Below, one piece after another: positions 19,601-29,300 of a stretch of 58,261 nucleotides of DNA. The translations under genes were made by a program, and so were the position numbers. The notes beneath the pieces are model-generated. The model searched no databases, was not told the DNA's origin, and was given only the letters and a program-made list of their open reading frames with translations. How positions within the stretch are numbered: position 1 is the first letter of the stretch; every line of letters begins with the position of its first letter. This DNA comes from CAYNNP01 sp964398215 (GTDB lineage: Bacteria; Planctomycetota; Planctomycetia; Pirellulales; Pirellulaceae), in assembly GCA_964398215.1 (NCBI GenBank), contig CAYNNP010000011.1:1-58261 (forward strand), given 5' to 3'.

Positions 19601-22600
19601 TTGAATTATGAGAACTTTCAACTGGTCACGACTACGGTTGGATCCGGTGGGTTGCTAACCGCCGATTTTGCCGGCACAATCGCCGGAGGAGACCCGAGTG
19701 TCAGCGGTGGAGCAGCTGACGGGGACGATGTAACGTTTACATTTGGGCAAATTGACGTAACGGTCGATAACGACACGACCAACAATTCGTTCTTAATTCT
19801 AGTTACCGCAGCCGTTTCTGATGTGTCATCCAATGTCGGTTACGGAGCCGGACAGACTACCCTTGCCAACACTGCAACGATTGATGTGCTGGGCGATGGC
19901 GTTGGGCCGGTATCGTCCAATGGCGTCGACGTCGATGTGGTCGAATCGAATCTTGTGATCACAAAAAACATTGACAAGTCGCTAGTGGACGCGGGCGAAC
20001 AAGTCTCGATCGAATTGCGAATCGACAACACAGGCTTGGGAACGGCGTACGATGTTCGACTCGAAGATCTTCTCAATTCAGCTCATTACGACTTGAGCAG
20101 CGTCAACATTGGGACTTCGGGAACCGATTACCCAGCCGATTTCACCGCAAGCTACAACGCTGGCACGGGCTTGCTTGCCTACAGCGGAGGTTCTATCGCG
20201 TCGGGCGGATTCGTGACGTTCACGTTGACGCTTGATTTGGCTGACTCGGTCGCGCCTGGTGCAACGCTCGTCAACACGGCCACGATCACCAACGCAACGA
20301 CACTCGAAGGCAACGCGCCGGGCGAAAGGGACAACCCCGATCCTGATAACGATGGTAGCGACACGGACAACGATAGTGTGACCGTTCGCAGCAATAGTTT
20401 GGCGGGCAACGTTTACTTCGACGCAGACAATGACGGCATCTTTGACGCAGCAGAATCAGGAATCGCAGGCGTTGACATCCGGTTGCAAGGAACCGATCAC
20501 CTTGGCAATACGGTTGACATCACCCTTCAAACGCTTGGGGATGGTTCGTATTTGTTCGACGATCTCCGACCAGGAACATATCGCATCACCGAGGCGCAAC
20601 CGACAACTGCGGCCAACGGGAAAGACTATCTCGATGGAACGGACACCATTGGAACGCAAGGTGGCAATGATTCGGTCAATGATGATTTTTCAAACATCGT
20701 TTTGTCGACGGGTGTTGAAACTCATGGAACAGGAAATAATTTTGGTGAACTTGAGGAAGCCGAGTTATCCGGTTTCGTTTGGCACGACGCGGATAACGAT
20801 GGAGTGAGAGACGCCAGCGAAGTCGGCATTGGCGGCGTTGATGTGACACTTTCGGGAACCGACGATCAAGGCACGATCACGCCGGTCACGGTAACAACCA
20901 ATCCAGATGGTTCGTATTCGTTTGATCGTTTGCGACCGGGCGAATACACGATCACGCAAACGCAGCCGACATTTCCAGCTCCGTCTGGTCGCGACTATGC
21001 GGACGGACAAGACCACGATGGTTCGTTGGCAAACGGTGTTTCATCCAACGATGTGACGAGCAGCATCAACGCGACCGCTGGTGACACGGGAATCAATTAC
21101 AACTTTGGCGAAGTCGTCGAGTCGATTGTTTCGGGTTACGTTTATCACGACAGCGACAACGATGGAATCCGCAGCGGCGAAACGGGAATCGAGTTTGTCA
21201 CGATCACGTTGACAGGCACCGATGACCTTGGAAACACGATCAACCGAACAACGCAAACCGATGGAAACGGCTATTACGAGTTCGCGAACTTGCGACCGGC
21301 AGGCGCGGGCGGCTACACATTGACTCAGTCACAACCGACTGGTTACCTGGATGGCATCGACACGATCGGAACGCCGGGAGGAAACTCATCAGTCAACGAT
21401 GTGTTTAGCAGTATCAATGTGGTTTCCGACACCAACGGAACGGAAAACAATTTTGGCGAGTTGTTGGCAGCCTCGATCAGCGGCACAGTCTTCAACGACC
21501 ACAACAACGATGGACTGCAGCAGGCGGGCGAGCAAGGGATTGGCGGCGTGCAAATCCGATTGACCGGAACCGACGACCTTGGCAACTCAGTCGATGTGGC
21601 CGTTTCGACCAACGCCGATGGAACGTACTCGATCACGGGATTGCGGCCTTCGGATGCGACTGGCTACACCCTGACCGAAACGCAACCGACCAACTACAAC
21701 GACGGAATCGACTCGGACGGTTCACTTGTTAATGGCGATGTTTCCACAAACGATGTCAACAGCGGTATCAACATCGTCAGTGATGACGACGGAACGGGTT
21801 ACAATTTCGCCGAGCGTGGAGCTTCCATTAGCGGAACGGTTTACATTGACGAAAATAGCGATGGAAACCTGACAGGAACCGAAACACGTAGAGTCGATGG
21901 AGTAACGATAGAGCTTTACGATTCGACCGGAACGTCATTGCTCGCGACAACAACGACCGCTCCCGATGGAACTTACTCGTTCGACAACTTGCCGGCTGAC
22001 GACTATGTCATTCGACAGATTCAACCGACTTCCCTTTCAAGCACGACGCCGAATCAAATTAACGCAACCTTGCCGCTGGCTGGACTAACGGATCAAGATT
22101 TTGGCGAAGAGTTTTGGAGACTTGGCGGCAACGTTTACTTTGACGCGGACAACGACGGTGTGTTTGATGCGACTGAAACGGGAATCGGCAACGTCGATGT
22201 GCGTTTGCAGGGAGTTGATCACCTTGGTGGAATTGTTGACACAACCGTTCAAACGCTGGCTGACGGTTCGTATTTGTTCGTGGATCTGCTGCCTGGAACG
22301 TATTCAATTACCGAGACGCAGCCTTTGGTTGCAGCCAATGGAAAAGACTACCTCGACGGACAAGACACAATCGGAACTCCCGGTGGTGACGATTCGGCCA
22401 ACGATGAGTTTTCAAATATTGTTCTGGGTGCGGGAGTTACAACCAACGGGATCAACAATAACTTTGGTGAACTTGAAGAAGCCGAGTTATCCGGTTTCGT
22501 TTGGCATGACGCGAACAACGATGGAGTGAGAGACGCCAGCGAAGTCGGCATCGGCGGCGTGGATGTGACGCTTTCGGGAGTTGACGACCTCGGGTCAATC

Positions 22601-25600
22601 ACGCCGGTCACGGTAACAACCAATCCAGATGGTTCGTATTCGTTTGATCGTTTGCGACCGGGCGAATACACGATCACGCAAACGCAGCCGACATTTCCAG
22701 CTCCGTCTGGTCGCGACTATGCGGACGGACAAGACCACGATGGTTCGTTGGCAAACGGTGTTTCATCCAACGATGTGACGAGCAGCATCAACGCGACCGC
22801 TGGTGACACGGGAATCAATTACAACTTTGGCGAAGTCGTCGAGTCGATTGTTTCGGGTTACGTTTATCACGACAGCGACAACGATGGAATCCGCAGCGGC
22901 GAAACGGGAATCGAGTTTGTCACGATCACGTTGACAGGCACCGATGACCTTGGAAACACGATCAACCGAACAACGCAAACCGATGGAAACGGCTATTACG
23001 AGTTCGCGAACTTGCGACCGGCAGGCGCGGGCGGCTACACATTGACTCAGTCACAACCGACTGGTTACCTGGATGGCATCGACACGATCGGAACGCCGGG
23101 AGGAAACTCATCAGTCAACGATGTGTTTAGCAGTATCAATGTGGTTTCCGACACCAACGGAACGGAAAACAATTTCGGCGAGTTGCTGGCAGCTTCGGTC
23201 AGTGGAACAGTCTTCAACGACCACAACAACGATGGAGTGCAGCAGGCGGGCGAACAAGGAATTGGCGGCGTGCAAATCCGCTTGACCGGAACCGACGACC
23301 TTGGAAACTCAGTCGATGTCGCCGTTTCAACCAACGCCGATGGAACGTATTCGATCACGGGATTGCGGCCTTCAGATACGACTGGCTACACGCTGACCGA
23401 AACGCAGCCAACCAACTACAACGACGGAATCGACTCGGACGGTTCGCTTGCCAATGGCGATGTTTCCACAAACGATGTTAACAGCGGCATTAATGTCGTC
23501 AGTGACGACGATGGAACGGGCTATGATTTCGCCGAACGGGGAACGACTATTTCCGGAACAGTTTACGTTGATGACAACCGGAACAGTGGACTGGACGCTA
23601 CGGAAACCAATCGTGTTAGTGGCGTGTTAATTGAGCTTTATGATTCGACTGGCACGACGTTGATTGATTCAATGTTGACCAATGGCAGCGGCGATTATCA
23701 GTTCACCGATCTGCCAGCCGACGATTACATTATTCGCGAGATTCATCCGGCTCAGTATTCCAGCACGACACCCGACACGCGTTCAGCGACGCTTACGTTA
23801 GCTGGTTTGACGGACCAGAATTTTGGTGAAAACTTGTGGGATCTTGGCGACTTTGTCTGGTTCGACACGAACGGCGACGGCGTGCAGGATGCCGGCGAAC
23901 CAGGCTTGGCAGGCATCGGCGTCACACTGACTTATGCCGGGCTCGACGGTGACTTTTCCACAACGGCAGACAATATCGTTTACAACACCACGACCGATGC
24001 AAGCGGAGCCTATAGTTTTGAGGACTTGTTCAACGGCGATTATCGCGTGACGATCGCAAGCGTTGATTTACCAGGCGGAGTTATCCGAACGGCTGAAGTT
24101 GATGATTCGGCTGCCGCGATTGATGGAGTGTCCAATGTTGCAATTAACGGCGGCGATAGGTTCGACGTTGATTTCGGCTACACCGGTACGGGTTCGGTCG
24201 GCGACACGGTCTTCTGGGATCAAAATGCAAATGCTGTCCAGGACGCCAATGAGATTGGACTTGAAGGGGTTGTTGTTGAGCTGGATGTCGACCTGAACGG
24301 TGATGGGAATGTTGATCTAACGCTTTCGACGACCACCGATGGAAACGGCGAGTACTTGTTTGAACGGGTTCCAGCTGGCAATCACGTTGTCCGAGTGACT
24401 CAGCCATCGGGAACCGTGCAGACCTTTGACTCAGACGGAGTTGGCAGCGGTAACCAGTCAACTGTTGCGTTGACGCCAGGTGAAGACAATGCTGATCAAG
24501 ATTTTGGATACCGTGGAACGGGCTCGATTGGCAATACTGTTTTCTTTGACTTTGGCGGTGATGGCGGAGCCTTTGGAGCAAGCGGCGACTACGGTTTGGC
24601 GGGTGTGACCGTCACGTTGGAGATCGACGTCGATGGCGATGGAAGCGTTGATTTGACTCGTACTCAAACAACAGACGCCAACGGAGAGTACTTGTTTGAG
24701 AATCTGATTGCTGGTGATTACAAGGTTTCACTGGATCCAACAGATTTGTCTGCCGCACTTGGCGATCACCCGACGGTTGATCGTGATTCAACACTCGACC
24801 ACGAAACGGATGTGACGCTTGCCGACGGACAAGACGTTGTCGACGCGGATTTTGGTTATTTCGCAACGCCAGAATATGAAATCATCAAGAGTGATGACTT
24901 GGCTGGTGCACCGGCGACTCCGGGAACGACGTTTAGCTACTTCTTATTCGTCACCAATCATGGAGATCAAGATGGGACGGGCGTTGTAGTGACAGATGAC
25001 TTGCCAATTCACGTCCTTGACGCGTTCTCGGTTGTGACTGACGATCCGGCGAACGTTTCGTACGACTCGACGACGGGGCGGCTGATTTGGAACGCCGGTG
25101 ATTTGGCTGGACTTGGTGGAAATCGAACTTTGAGGGTTACTGTCACTGTTCAAGATCCCGTTAACGTTTTGCTGACGTCGTTTGATAATACTGCGACTGT
25201 CACTGATGACGGGACACACGGACCGGATCCCATTCTGCCAAACAATAGCTCGACCGTTTCGGCAAGCTTGACTGCGGTTCCCGACTATGAAATTGAGAAG
25301 ACTTCCAGTTTGACAGACACAGCAATGGTCGGCGATTCGTTTTTCTACACAATTCGCGTTTCAAACATTGGTGATCAAGACGGAACGGGCGTTGTGGTCA
25401 CGGATCAGCTTCCTGTTTCGGTGATTGATCGTTTCAACGTGACGACGGATGATCCGGCGAACGTCAGTTACGATTCGTCAACGGGCGAGCTGATTTGGAA
25501 TGTTGGTGACCTTGATGGACGCGGCGATACGCGAACACTGACCGTGTTTGTTGAGATTCCGTTTGTCGTTGAGGATCCGCTGGCCAATGTGATTATTAAC

Positions 25601-26218
25601 ACGGCAACGGTCACCGATGATGGAACTAACGGGCCTGAAGAGCGGCTGGACAATAATACTTCAACGGTCGAAGACGATGTGTTGGTCTTCGCTTTTGACA
25701 CGTTTAATAACTTTTCTATGACATTCTCGCCGGAACGCGACCTAGCATACGGCCGGGAGTATGGTGTTTCCGCGCGGAACATCCGCCCACTGCCCGTCGA
25801 TCCGATTTTCAGTGGTTTGGCAGAACCAGGAACAACGTTGAGTTTGAAAATTTACGACGATGCAGGGAATGTGATCGGTGAACGACAAGTCGTCGCGGAC
25901 AGCAGCGGCAACTGGCTGGCGAATTTCCCGAACACCGTGATTTGGAAGCACCCACACCGGATGGATGTCGAGCAGACGGCTCCGATTCAAACGGATGTTC
26001 AGGAGTTGGACGGTTTCAACATGCGTCGATATTTCCATCCTGCGACACACCATTCACTGTTCTTTACCGAGCGTGATACGGTCAGCAGCGTGACGAGGAA
26101 TTCGGCTTATGAGACGATTGATTCGATGCACGAAGCGAACAACAATCCTCTGCAAGTTGGCTGGCGAAGTCACCTGTATCAATTGAACGTTAGTTCAACC
26201 AATGCTGCGGCGGATTGA
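13652..26218 (+). CDS. Giant secreted DUF4347 / DUF11 / SdrB-repeat exoprotein
   Basis: A 4188-residue protein (13 longer if a GTG at 13613 is used; the ATG fits the usual short basic lead). Residues 1-35 are basic with KLEDRILFDA, the planctomycete LE-x-R-like export motif. About 85-250 is a DUF4347 domain with LVTHG (His146) and LLYGCDL (Cys189). Some eleven DUF11/isopeptide-type modules follow (about 260-2245), alternating between two subtypes, then thirteen SdrB/Cna-B-like modules (about 2248-3735), each opening with a pattern like GxVxxDxNxDGxxD, two more DUF11 modules (about 3740-4010) and a C-terminal Ig-like part. There is no membrane anchor, LPXTG or dockerin. The composition is acidic and Asp/Thr/Gly rich, as for calcium-binding surface adhesins. 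It diverges from the TolC/SecA/HlyD operon, its probable exporter. The role as adhesin or sheath protein is inferred. Confidence 0.93.
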   Translation: MTKNSRRNPSKRRNLLLSKLEDRILFDATMDAGLDPSASGINAGDANELSSASGPLDTFAQDVANYDQEDSASSNQLFPSQTRNELVIIDTSVDNYQQLVDDLLNNTDDSRNIEVVLLDAESNGLDQVSAILDQYDDLDALHLVTHGEDAGFRLGNTWVTADNLDAFAGQISGWGDALNSSGDILLYGCDLAESAEGRMLVDSIATLTGTDVAASNNDTGSSIRGGDWNLEYRHGTLESTVVFSQQLQANFQGVLAVGPDVQFQDPNQDVRIGEDFQFTVTFDNTGTDTGFGPFVDLVFPVNGADGAAGTDTADGVDFISATYLGQTLNTIELTFPDDGGGIGAIDHPFAVDASGNPLQVTGTAGDKLVVVELPFGSYTTGQPPADIVINATTSNLADLGTDLIIGSRSGFRFGSDPLDNPGADPSIISDAAIDSSSWTEQLLVTPTLLELTKTYLGPEDETATGPNHVQQYRIDIDIADGQTISNLDIIDSLPPNVVVTAINSVEVNGAAAAYSDNLGSLSFPGNNLELIVTPDNDITGTVSTTDVSVVFSFYVTEFDANGDRVIPINGEDDTTSNPDSRSFNNARAVGDWDPIDTRDTGGTDNAVADPDPVGPEHILDDKAIAIQKSVAIVNNVGVSGANPGDTLEYTLNFQISDFYTFGDLVIDDIFQDGQLFDFTYGATFTVTDLNGTVAGNFTVRSITNPDGGQTLVVDETDIDRTDDVGEVGSGASDGSDGTTTLRFDLSQALIDNGAADGILQGGFSNGATNGGAATGTITFRTVIQEEYADTFESGDRSVDQGDTITNNNLSITGTVRENAEDGSISNVIHTETDNSSAQIIIATGTLIKDVYAINGNTTLPTGPSGRTSLTPGDVVTYRIQYTVPTSDFENLRLTDFLPLPIFDVTDHNADGVVDAADDWTFNLAGSFDGSAPASGVVEFGLNDTFYNSNGPASNIIPTISVGASNELQLTYGNYDDPNSESSVIEIYFSITAQDEPTADGLFLTNIVRAQEGTTQNVPTVLDQIIQIEVLQPELNITKGIVSSDSATANFDSPIGPSGISFATAGTGGALFSGGTINSNGLSGQRINANITGGIDAGDTIRYAVVLENTGSSTRGAYDVTVSDSLPAGFSLVAGSVRIVDGTGAAVTYSGSETDLFSTGITLNDPGTTPDTGDGTNAGAIDGFDATDGRNVVIVFYDVTADQSVEANETYVNTATIENFAGLEGGANHAANRPSDDASVRIENVSVVKSILATSEDHTGAIGGVERVTIGEIVRYQIEVALPEGSLTNLQIHDVLPTGLTFIDDGTATVSFVSDGVGITSSAVTSGVLPDSSISRNTGNDNDNFDTGRDVFFKLGDIDNNDRDTNIEYAVIEFNVLVDNNNGTRNDAGESRFNDVRVRTNGSQIYDLPQADRPRVIIAEPLVENIDKAGSITTGDAGDSITYTVTFDVATGNNRSDAFDVRLFDTLPSDLTLSSIASVTIDGVAASFTDNTSGNTIDILLDRVNQGQSVEVVYTATIDLTVSPEDVLANTAQVTWSSLPGDFGTSGNATGSDLASLNGLDTGNLTYDTTTGALHGERDGSNGTANPNDYTVSDTHVLTIDGIGFTKTLVGTEFNDAFNGLTDAVIGELVTYRLEVSFPEGTTPNAIILDTLDNGLAFVGQTNSTLNDVTISGSTTPTVGSNGRTVTWDFGTVIDADLTNDTDGSIVIEYQAVVLNVTGNQEGTNLDNSARFRFNNDPGTDLIRDAADVFVREAHVEVTKSVEVNAPSGSTSGDAGDPVEYTIVIQNTGDYDAFDVTFSDTLPTVTGGTSAILGATFSVVDSLGGVTAADFTLAGNDATGYVLSLNSGVDLDLLKSEGARTITLTVNGTIAPTNGPNDIIVNTANAQWTSLDGDITSRSTFTTDDSGERDGTNPSDNTADYNDGGTASFSINPPVFTKSLFGTDQTETSGTDVTIGERVTYALHVTLPEGTTAGLNVVDLLPPGLNYENFQLVTTTVGSGGLLTADFAGTIAGGDPSVSGGAADGDDVTFTFGQIDVTVDNDTTNNSFLILVTAAVSDVSSNVGYGAGQTTLANTATIDVLGDGVGPVSSNGVDVDVVESNLVITKNIDKSLVDAGEQVSIELRIDNTGLGTAYDVRLEDLLNSAHYDLSSVNIGTSGTDYPADFTASYNAGTGLLAYSGGSIASGGFVTFTLTLDLADSVAPGATLVNTATITNATTLEGNAPGERDNPDPDNDGSDTDNDSVTVRSNSLAGNVYFDADNDGIFDAAESGIAGVDIRLQGTDHLGNTVDITLQTLGDGSYLFDDLRPGTYRITEAQPTTAANGKDYLDGTDTIGTQGGNDSVNDDFSNIVLSTGVETHGTGNNFGELEEAELSGFVWHDADNDGVRDASEVGIGGVDVTLSGTDDQGTITPVTVTTNPDGSYSFDRLRPGEYTITQTQPTFPAPSGRDYADGQDHDGSLANGVSSNDVTSSINATAGDTGINYNFGEVVESIVSGYVYHDSDNDGIRSGETGIEFVTITLTGTDDLGNTINRTTQTDGNGYYEFANLRPAGAGGYTLTQSQPTGYLDGIDTIGTPGGNSSVNDVFSSINVVSDTNGTENNFGELLAASISGTVFNDHNNDGLQQAGEQGIGGVQIRLTGTDDLGNSVDVAVSTNADGTYSITGLRPSDATGYTLTETQPTNYNDGIDSDGSLVNGDVSTNDVNSGINIVSDDDGTGYNFAERGASISGTVYIDENSDGNLTGTETRRVDGVTIELYDSTGTSLLATTTTAPDGTYSFDNLPADDYVIRQIQPTSLSSTTPNQINATLPLAGLTDQDFGEEFWRLGGNVYFDADNDGVFDATETGIGNVDVRLQGVDHLGGIVDTTVQTLADGSYLFVDLLPGTYSITETQPLVAANGKDYLDGQDTIGTPGGDDSANDEFSNIVLGAGVTTNGINNNFGELEEAELSGFVWHDANNDGVRDASEVGIGGVDVTLSGVDDLGSITPVTVTTNPDGSYSFDRLRPGEYTITQTQPTFPAPSGRDYADGQDHDGSLANGVSSNDVTSSINATAGDTGINYNFGEVVESIVSGYVYHDSDNDGIRSGETGIEFVTITLTGTDDLGNTINRTTQTDGNGYYEFANLRPAGAGGYTLTQSQPTGYLDGIDTIGTPGGNSSVNDVFSSINVVSDTNGTENNFGELLAASVSGTVFNDHNNDGVQQAGEQGIGGVQIRLTGTDDLGNSVDVAVSTNADGTYSITGLRPSDTTGYTLTETQPTNYNDGIDSDGSLANGDVSTNDVNSGINVVSDDDGTGYDFAERGTTISGTVYVDDNRNSGLDATETNRVSGVLIELYDSTGTTLIDSMLTNGSGDYQFTDLPADDYIIREIHPAQYSSTTPDTRSATLTLAGLTDQNFGENLWDLGDFVWFDTNGDGVQDAGEPGLAGIGVTLTYAGLDGDFSTTADNIVYNTTTDASGAYSFEDLFNGDYRVTIASVDLPGGVIRTAEVDDSAAAIDGVSNVAINGGDRFDVDFGYTGTGSVGDTVFWDQNANAVQDANEIGLEGVVVELDVDLNGDGNVDLTLSTTTDGNGEYLFERVPAGNHVVRVTQPSGTVQTFDSDGVGSGNQSTVALTPGEDNADQDFGYRGTGSIGNTVFFDFGGDGGAFGASGDYGLAGVTVTLEIDVDGDGSVDLTRTQTTDANGEYLFENLIAGDYKVSLDPTDLSAALGDHPTVDRDSTLDHETDVTLADGQDVVDADFGYFATPEYEIIKSDDLAGAPATPGTTFSYFLFVTNHGDQDGTGVVVTDDLPIHVLDAFSVVTDDPANVSYDSTTGRLIWNAGDLAGLGGNRTLRVTVTVQDPVNVLLTSFDNTATVTDDGTHGPDPILPNNSSTVSASLTAVPDYEIEKTSSLTDTAMVGDSFFYTIRVSNIGDQDGTGVVVTDQLPVSVIDRFNVTTDDPANVSYDSSTGELIWNVGDLDGRGDTRTLTVFVEIPFVVEDPLANVIINTATVTDDGTNGPEERLDNNTSTVEDDVLVFAFDTFNNFSMTFSPERDLAYGREYGVSARNIRPLPVDPIFSGLAEPGTTLSLKIYDDAGNVIGERQVVADSSGNWLANFPNTVIWKHPHRMDVEQTAPIQTDVQELDGFNMRRYFHPATHHSLFFTERDTVSSVTRNSAYETIDSMHEANNNPLQVGWRSHLYQLNVSSTNAAAD
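20396..23839 (+). repeat. Tandem 1722-nt duplication inside the giant gene
   Basis: Two blocks, 20396-22117 and 22118-23839, each encode five SdrB-like modules (574 residues) in the same order. The exact offset is 1722 nt. Within them 20876-21453 and 22598-23175 are identical by eye over 578 nt, while flanking parts differ at many synonymous and non-synonymous sites. An older tandem duplication followed by recent gene conversion of the core explains this. It would also be a hotspot for copy-number change and for assembly error. Confidence 0.9.
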
Positions 26219-26305
26219 TGGCTAGTATAAGTTGTGGGAATTGAAACGAGTCAGCAATCTGACATTCGTTTTGATCGGCCAACGATGTGCTAACTGAAGA
26301 GAGAG

Positions 26306-29300
26306 CTAAAAGCCATTTTCCTTTTGATACTTTTTAAGCAATTTCCTTGCGTCAGTTGAATTAGGACGTTTTTCGATTTGAAGTTCCAGTGTTTCAATGG
26401 CCTGTTGTACTTTGCCTTGTGCCATTTGAGCGCGGGCCAGGACATCTGCGTAACGCGGCTGGAAGTGTTTTCGAAACGGCCCGTCGATTAGATCTTCAGC
26501 TTCGTCGTAACGCTTCGCTGCAAAAAGAGTCTCGGCGTAGTTCGCCCAGACATCGGTTTTGTATTTGTGGAATTTGATTTGTTGTTTATGGAACGCTATG
26601 GCTTCATCGAAATTGCCACGGTCACGCAGTATTTTGACAATGATCTGAAGTCCTTCCAGATTTTTTGGCTCAAGCTTTAACGCGTGACGTATCGCCTGTT
26701 CGGCTTGCTCAGCTTCACCAATCTTTAAAAGCAGTTTGCCAAGAACGACATAATGTTTGACGTGTTGAGGCTTGAGTTCGATCGCTCTTTTCATCGACTT
26801 GACCGCTTCATGATCTCGACCAAGTAGCCCAAGTGCGACAGCAAGGTTTCCATGGCTGATATGAAATTCGGGAGCAGCCTCGATTGCTCGCTCGTAGTAT
26901 CCAACCGCCTCTTCGTTTCTTCCCAGATTGGACAGAGCAATCGCGACGTTGTTGTAGCCTTGAGGATAATTGGGAACGAGTTCGATCATTCGGTCGCCGA
27001 CTTCGATTGCGGCTTCGTTGTCTCCGATCGAAATGTAAAGCATTGTCAGGTTGATAAGGATCCCTGGGTTGTCAGGCTGAATTGCCAGACATGCCAAGCT
27101 GTGCCGAAGCGCAAGCTCAGGTTTCCTGGGATAGAAATGCTTGTAAAACGAACGGAGTGCATGATTGATCTCGAAGTCACCTGGATAGGCGTAATGGGCA
27201 CGCTTCATGAACTCGGCAATCGCATTCCTTTGACGCGTTGCATTTAGATAATCGAACACCGTGTGGACGGTTGCAACTGACTTCAACGCCAGCGGGTCGT
27301 TCACGATTCTTTTGACCTGCGATATGTCCCTAGCAAATGTAAGCTCACGAACTTCTGCGCGAAACCCATCTTCGTCGGCAGCGTTCAGAAGATCCTTAAA
27401 CCACTCAAGATTGAGGCTGCTTTTTCCTCTGTTAGTATTTCGATGCTGATTTCGCCAAAGCCGAAGACCGGAGATGAGTGTTTCCGCTATTGAACTATTG
27501 CGAATTTGAACTGCTGATTCGTTGATGTTGGATTCGAAAGCAAGCCCGTAATTCGCGAAGGCTTTTTCAAGTGAAGCGGTCACATTCGGATCGATCCCCG
27601 TGAACATGAGATCGTCCGGATAAACCGATTGTTTGATTGCCTGGTGGATCGCCGTCGCTATCTGACGTTCTTTTTTCAACCTAGCTTCTTCGGACTGCGA
27701 TCGTGCGAGCCCGTTTTGGATGTCGTGTTTTAGTTTGCTTAAGTCACCAAGCAGGCGTTCGTCAATGGTTGAACTATCAGGCTGGTCAACGATGTCAAAG
27801 GCACGTTTGATTTCAAAGCTTGCGTTTTTCCAAGCCAAGGTTTTCTCTTTGTCCACAGCAACCACCGCTTGTTGAAGCTGCGTTTGAGTCTCTGACATGA
27901 TCGAGCGGATACGTGACTCGGTGGACGCTCGTTTTTCAATCGCCGTTTTCTCAGCGGCAAACTGTTCGGCTTGTCGTGTGTTTCGCTCGATCAGGAACAG
28001 GGTTGTCGCAACAGCCGCGGCTGTGAGCACGGTTGCGATTACCGCACCGAGCCGGAACACTTGTTTGCGGCGTTTCGTTTCGACTTGAAGACGTGCCACC
28101 GAACTGGCTCGCTCCAACTCGATCTCTTGCATGCGTTGAGCACGGGTTTCCGCGAACTCGGTCAAACGATCAGACACAACGGCTGCATCATTTGGGCGAT
28201 TCGCGGCGTCGCGAGCAAGGCAGGATTTTGCAATCTCGATCAAGGCCGGATCGGCTTCGCATGATTCGATGCGCTGGATTGCTTGATCCAACTGATTGTT
28301 CTCGTTTTCGAACCTTCCTGCGATTGATTTCCTTTGGTCTTTTTTTGCTGAAGTAAAAGGCGGTTGGCCCGTCAGGAATTCACAAAGCATCGCTCCGAGA
28401 GAGAACACATCGGCCTGCAGTCCTACTTGCTTGCCAATCGCCTGTTCGTATGGCATATAAGCCGGAGTTCCGACAACCGTTCCGATCATCGTCTGATCTG
28501 GCGTGGTTGGAAAATGCTGTTTTGAAACACGGGTTTCAGTATCATTGGAGACGACAATTTTCTTGGTTTCAGTGAGGCCTTGAGATTGGTGGTCGTTTGA
28601 AAAACTAGAGTCGTCGTGTGCCGAATCTACCTTCTTGGCCAGCCCCCAATCCATGACTTGAACCTCGCCGTAAGATCCAATCATGATGTTGCTTGGTTTT
28701 AAGTCGCGATGAACGATGGATTGAGAATGTGAATATGCGACCGTCTGACAGACTTGAGTAAAGATCTCAATTAAACGAACATGCGACACTGAACCTGCGT
28801 CAAGAATTTCACGAAGTGTTTGGCCTTCAACCAGCTTCATCGAGATAAAGGGCTCACCGTTTTGTAAAACTCCATAATCGTGAATGGGTACAACCCCAGG
28901 GTGTTGTAGCTGCCCTGAAATTTTTGCTTCGCGTTCGAATCGGTTGACATCAACGTTGTCATCGGAAATGACTTTGACCGCGACTTCGCGATCAAGCTCT
29001 TTATCGACGGCGCGGTAAACGACGCCCATCCCACCACGGGCGACTTCTTCGATCAGTTGATAACGATTGGAATGCGTTTCCAAATTCTCTATTGGATCTA
29101 TTGGGAGTCTGAAACGATTTGGCACCGGAGGTGTTTGTTCAGATCTCTCTGTTAGCCATGATGGTTTTTTCCCGTCGTGTTGACTATCGTCACGAAGCAC
29201 ATCCAAAATATCAGTACTTCCACAAAGCAACTCAGTCAACGTTTGCTGACATTGGACGCATTTTTCAATATGGATTCCAACCACGTCATATTGATCGCAA

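Noticed and set aside
20396..23839. CRISPR-like reading of the regular repeats
   Set aside because: Units are long, in frame and encode SdrB-like modules; there is no short direct repeat with unique spacers and no cas gene.
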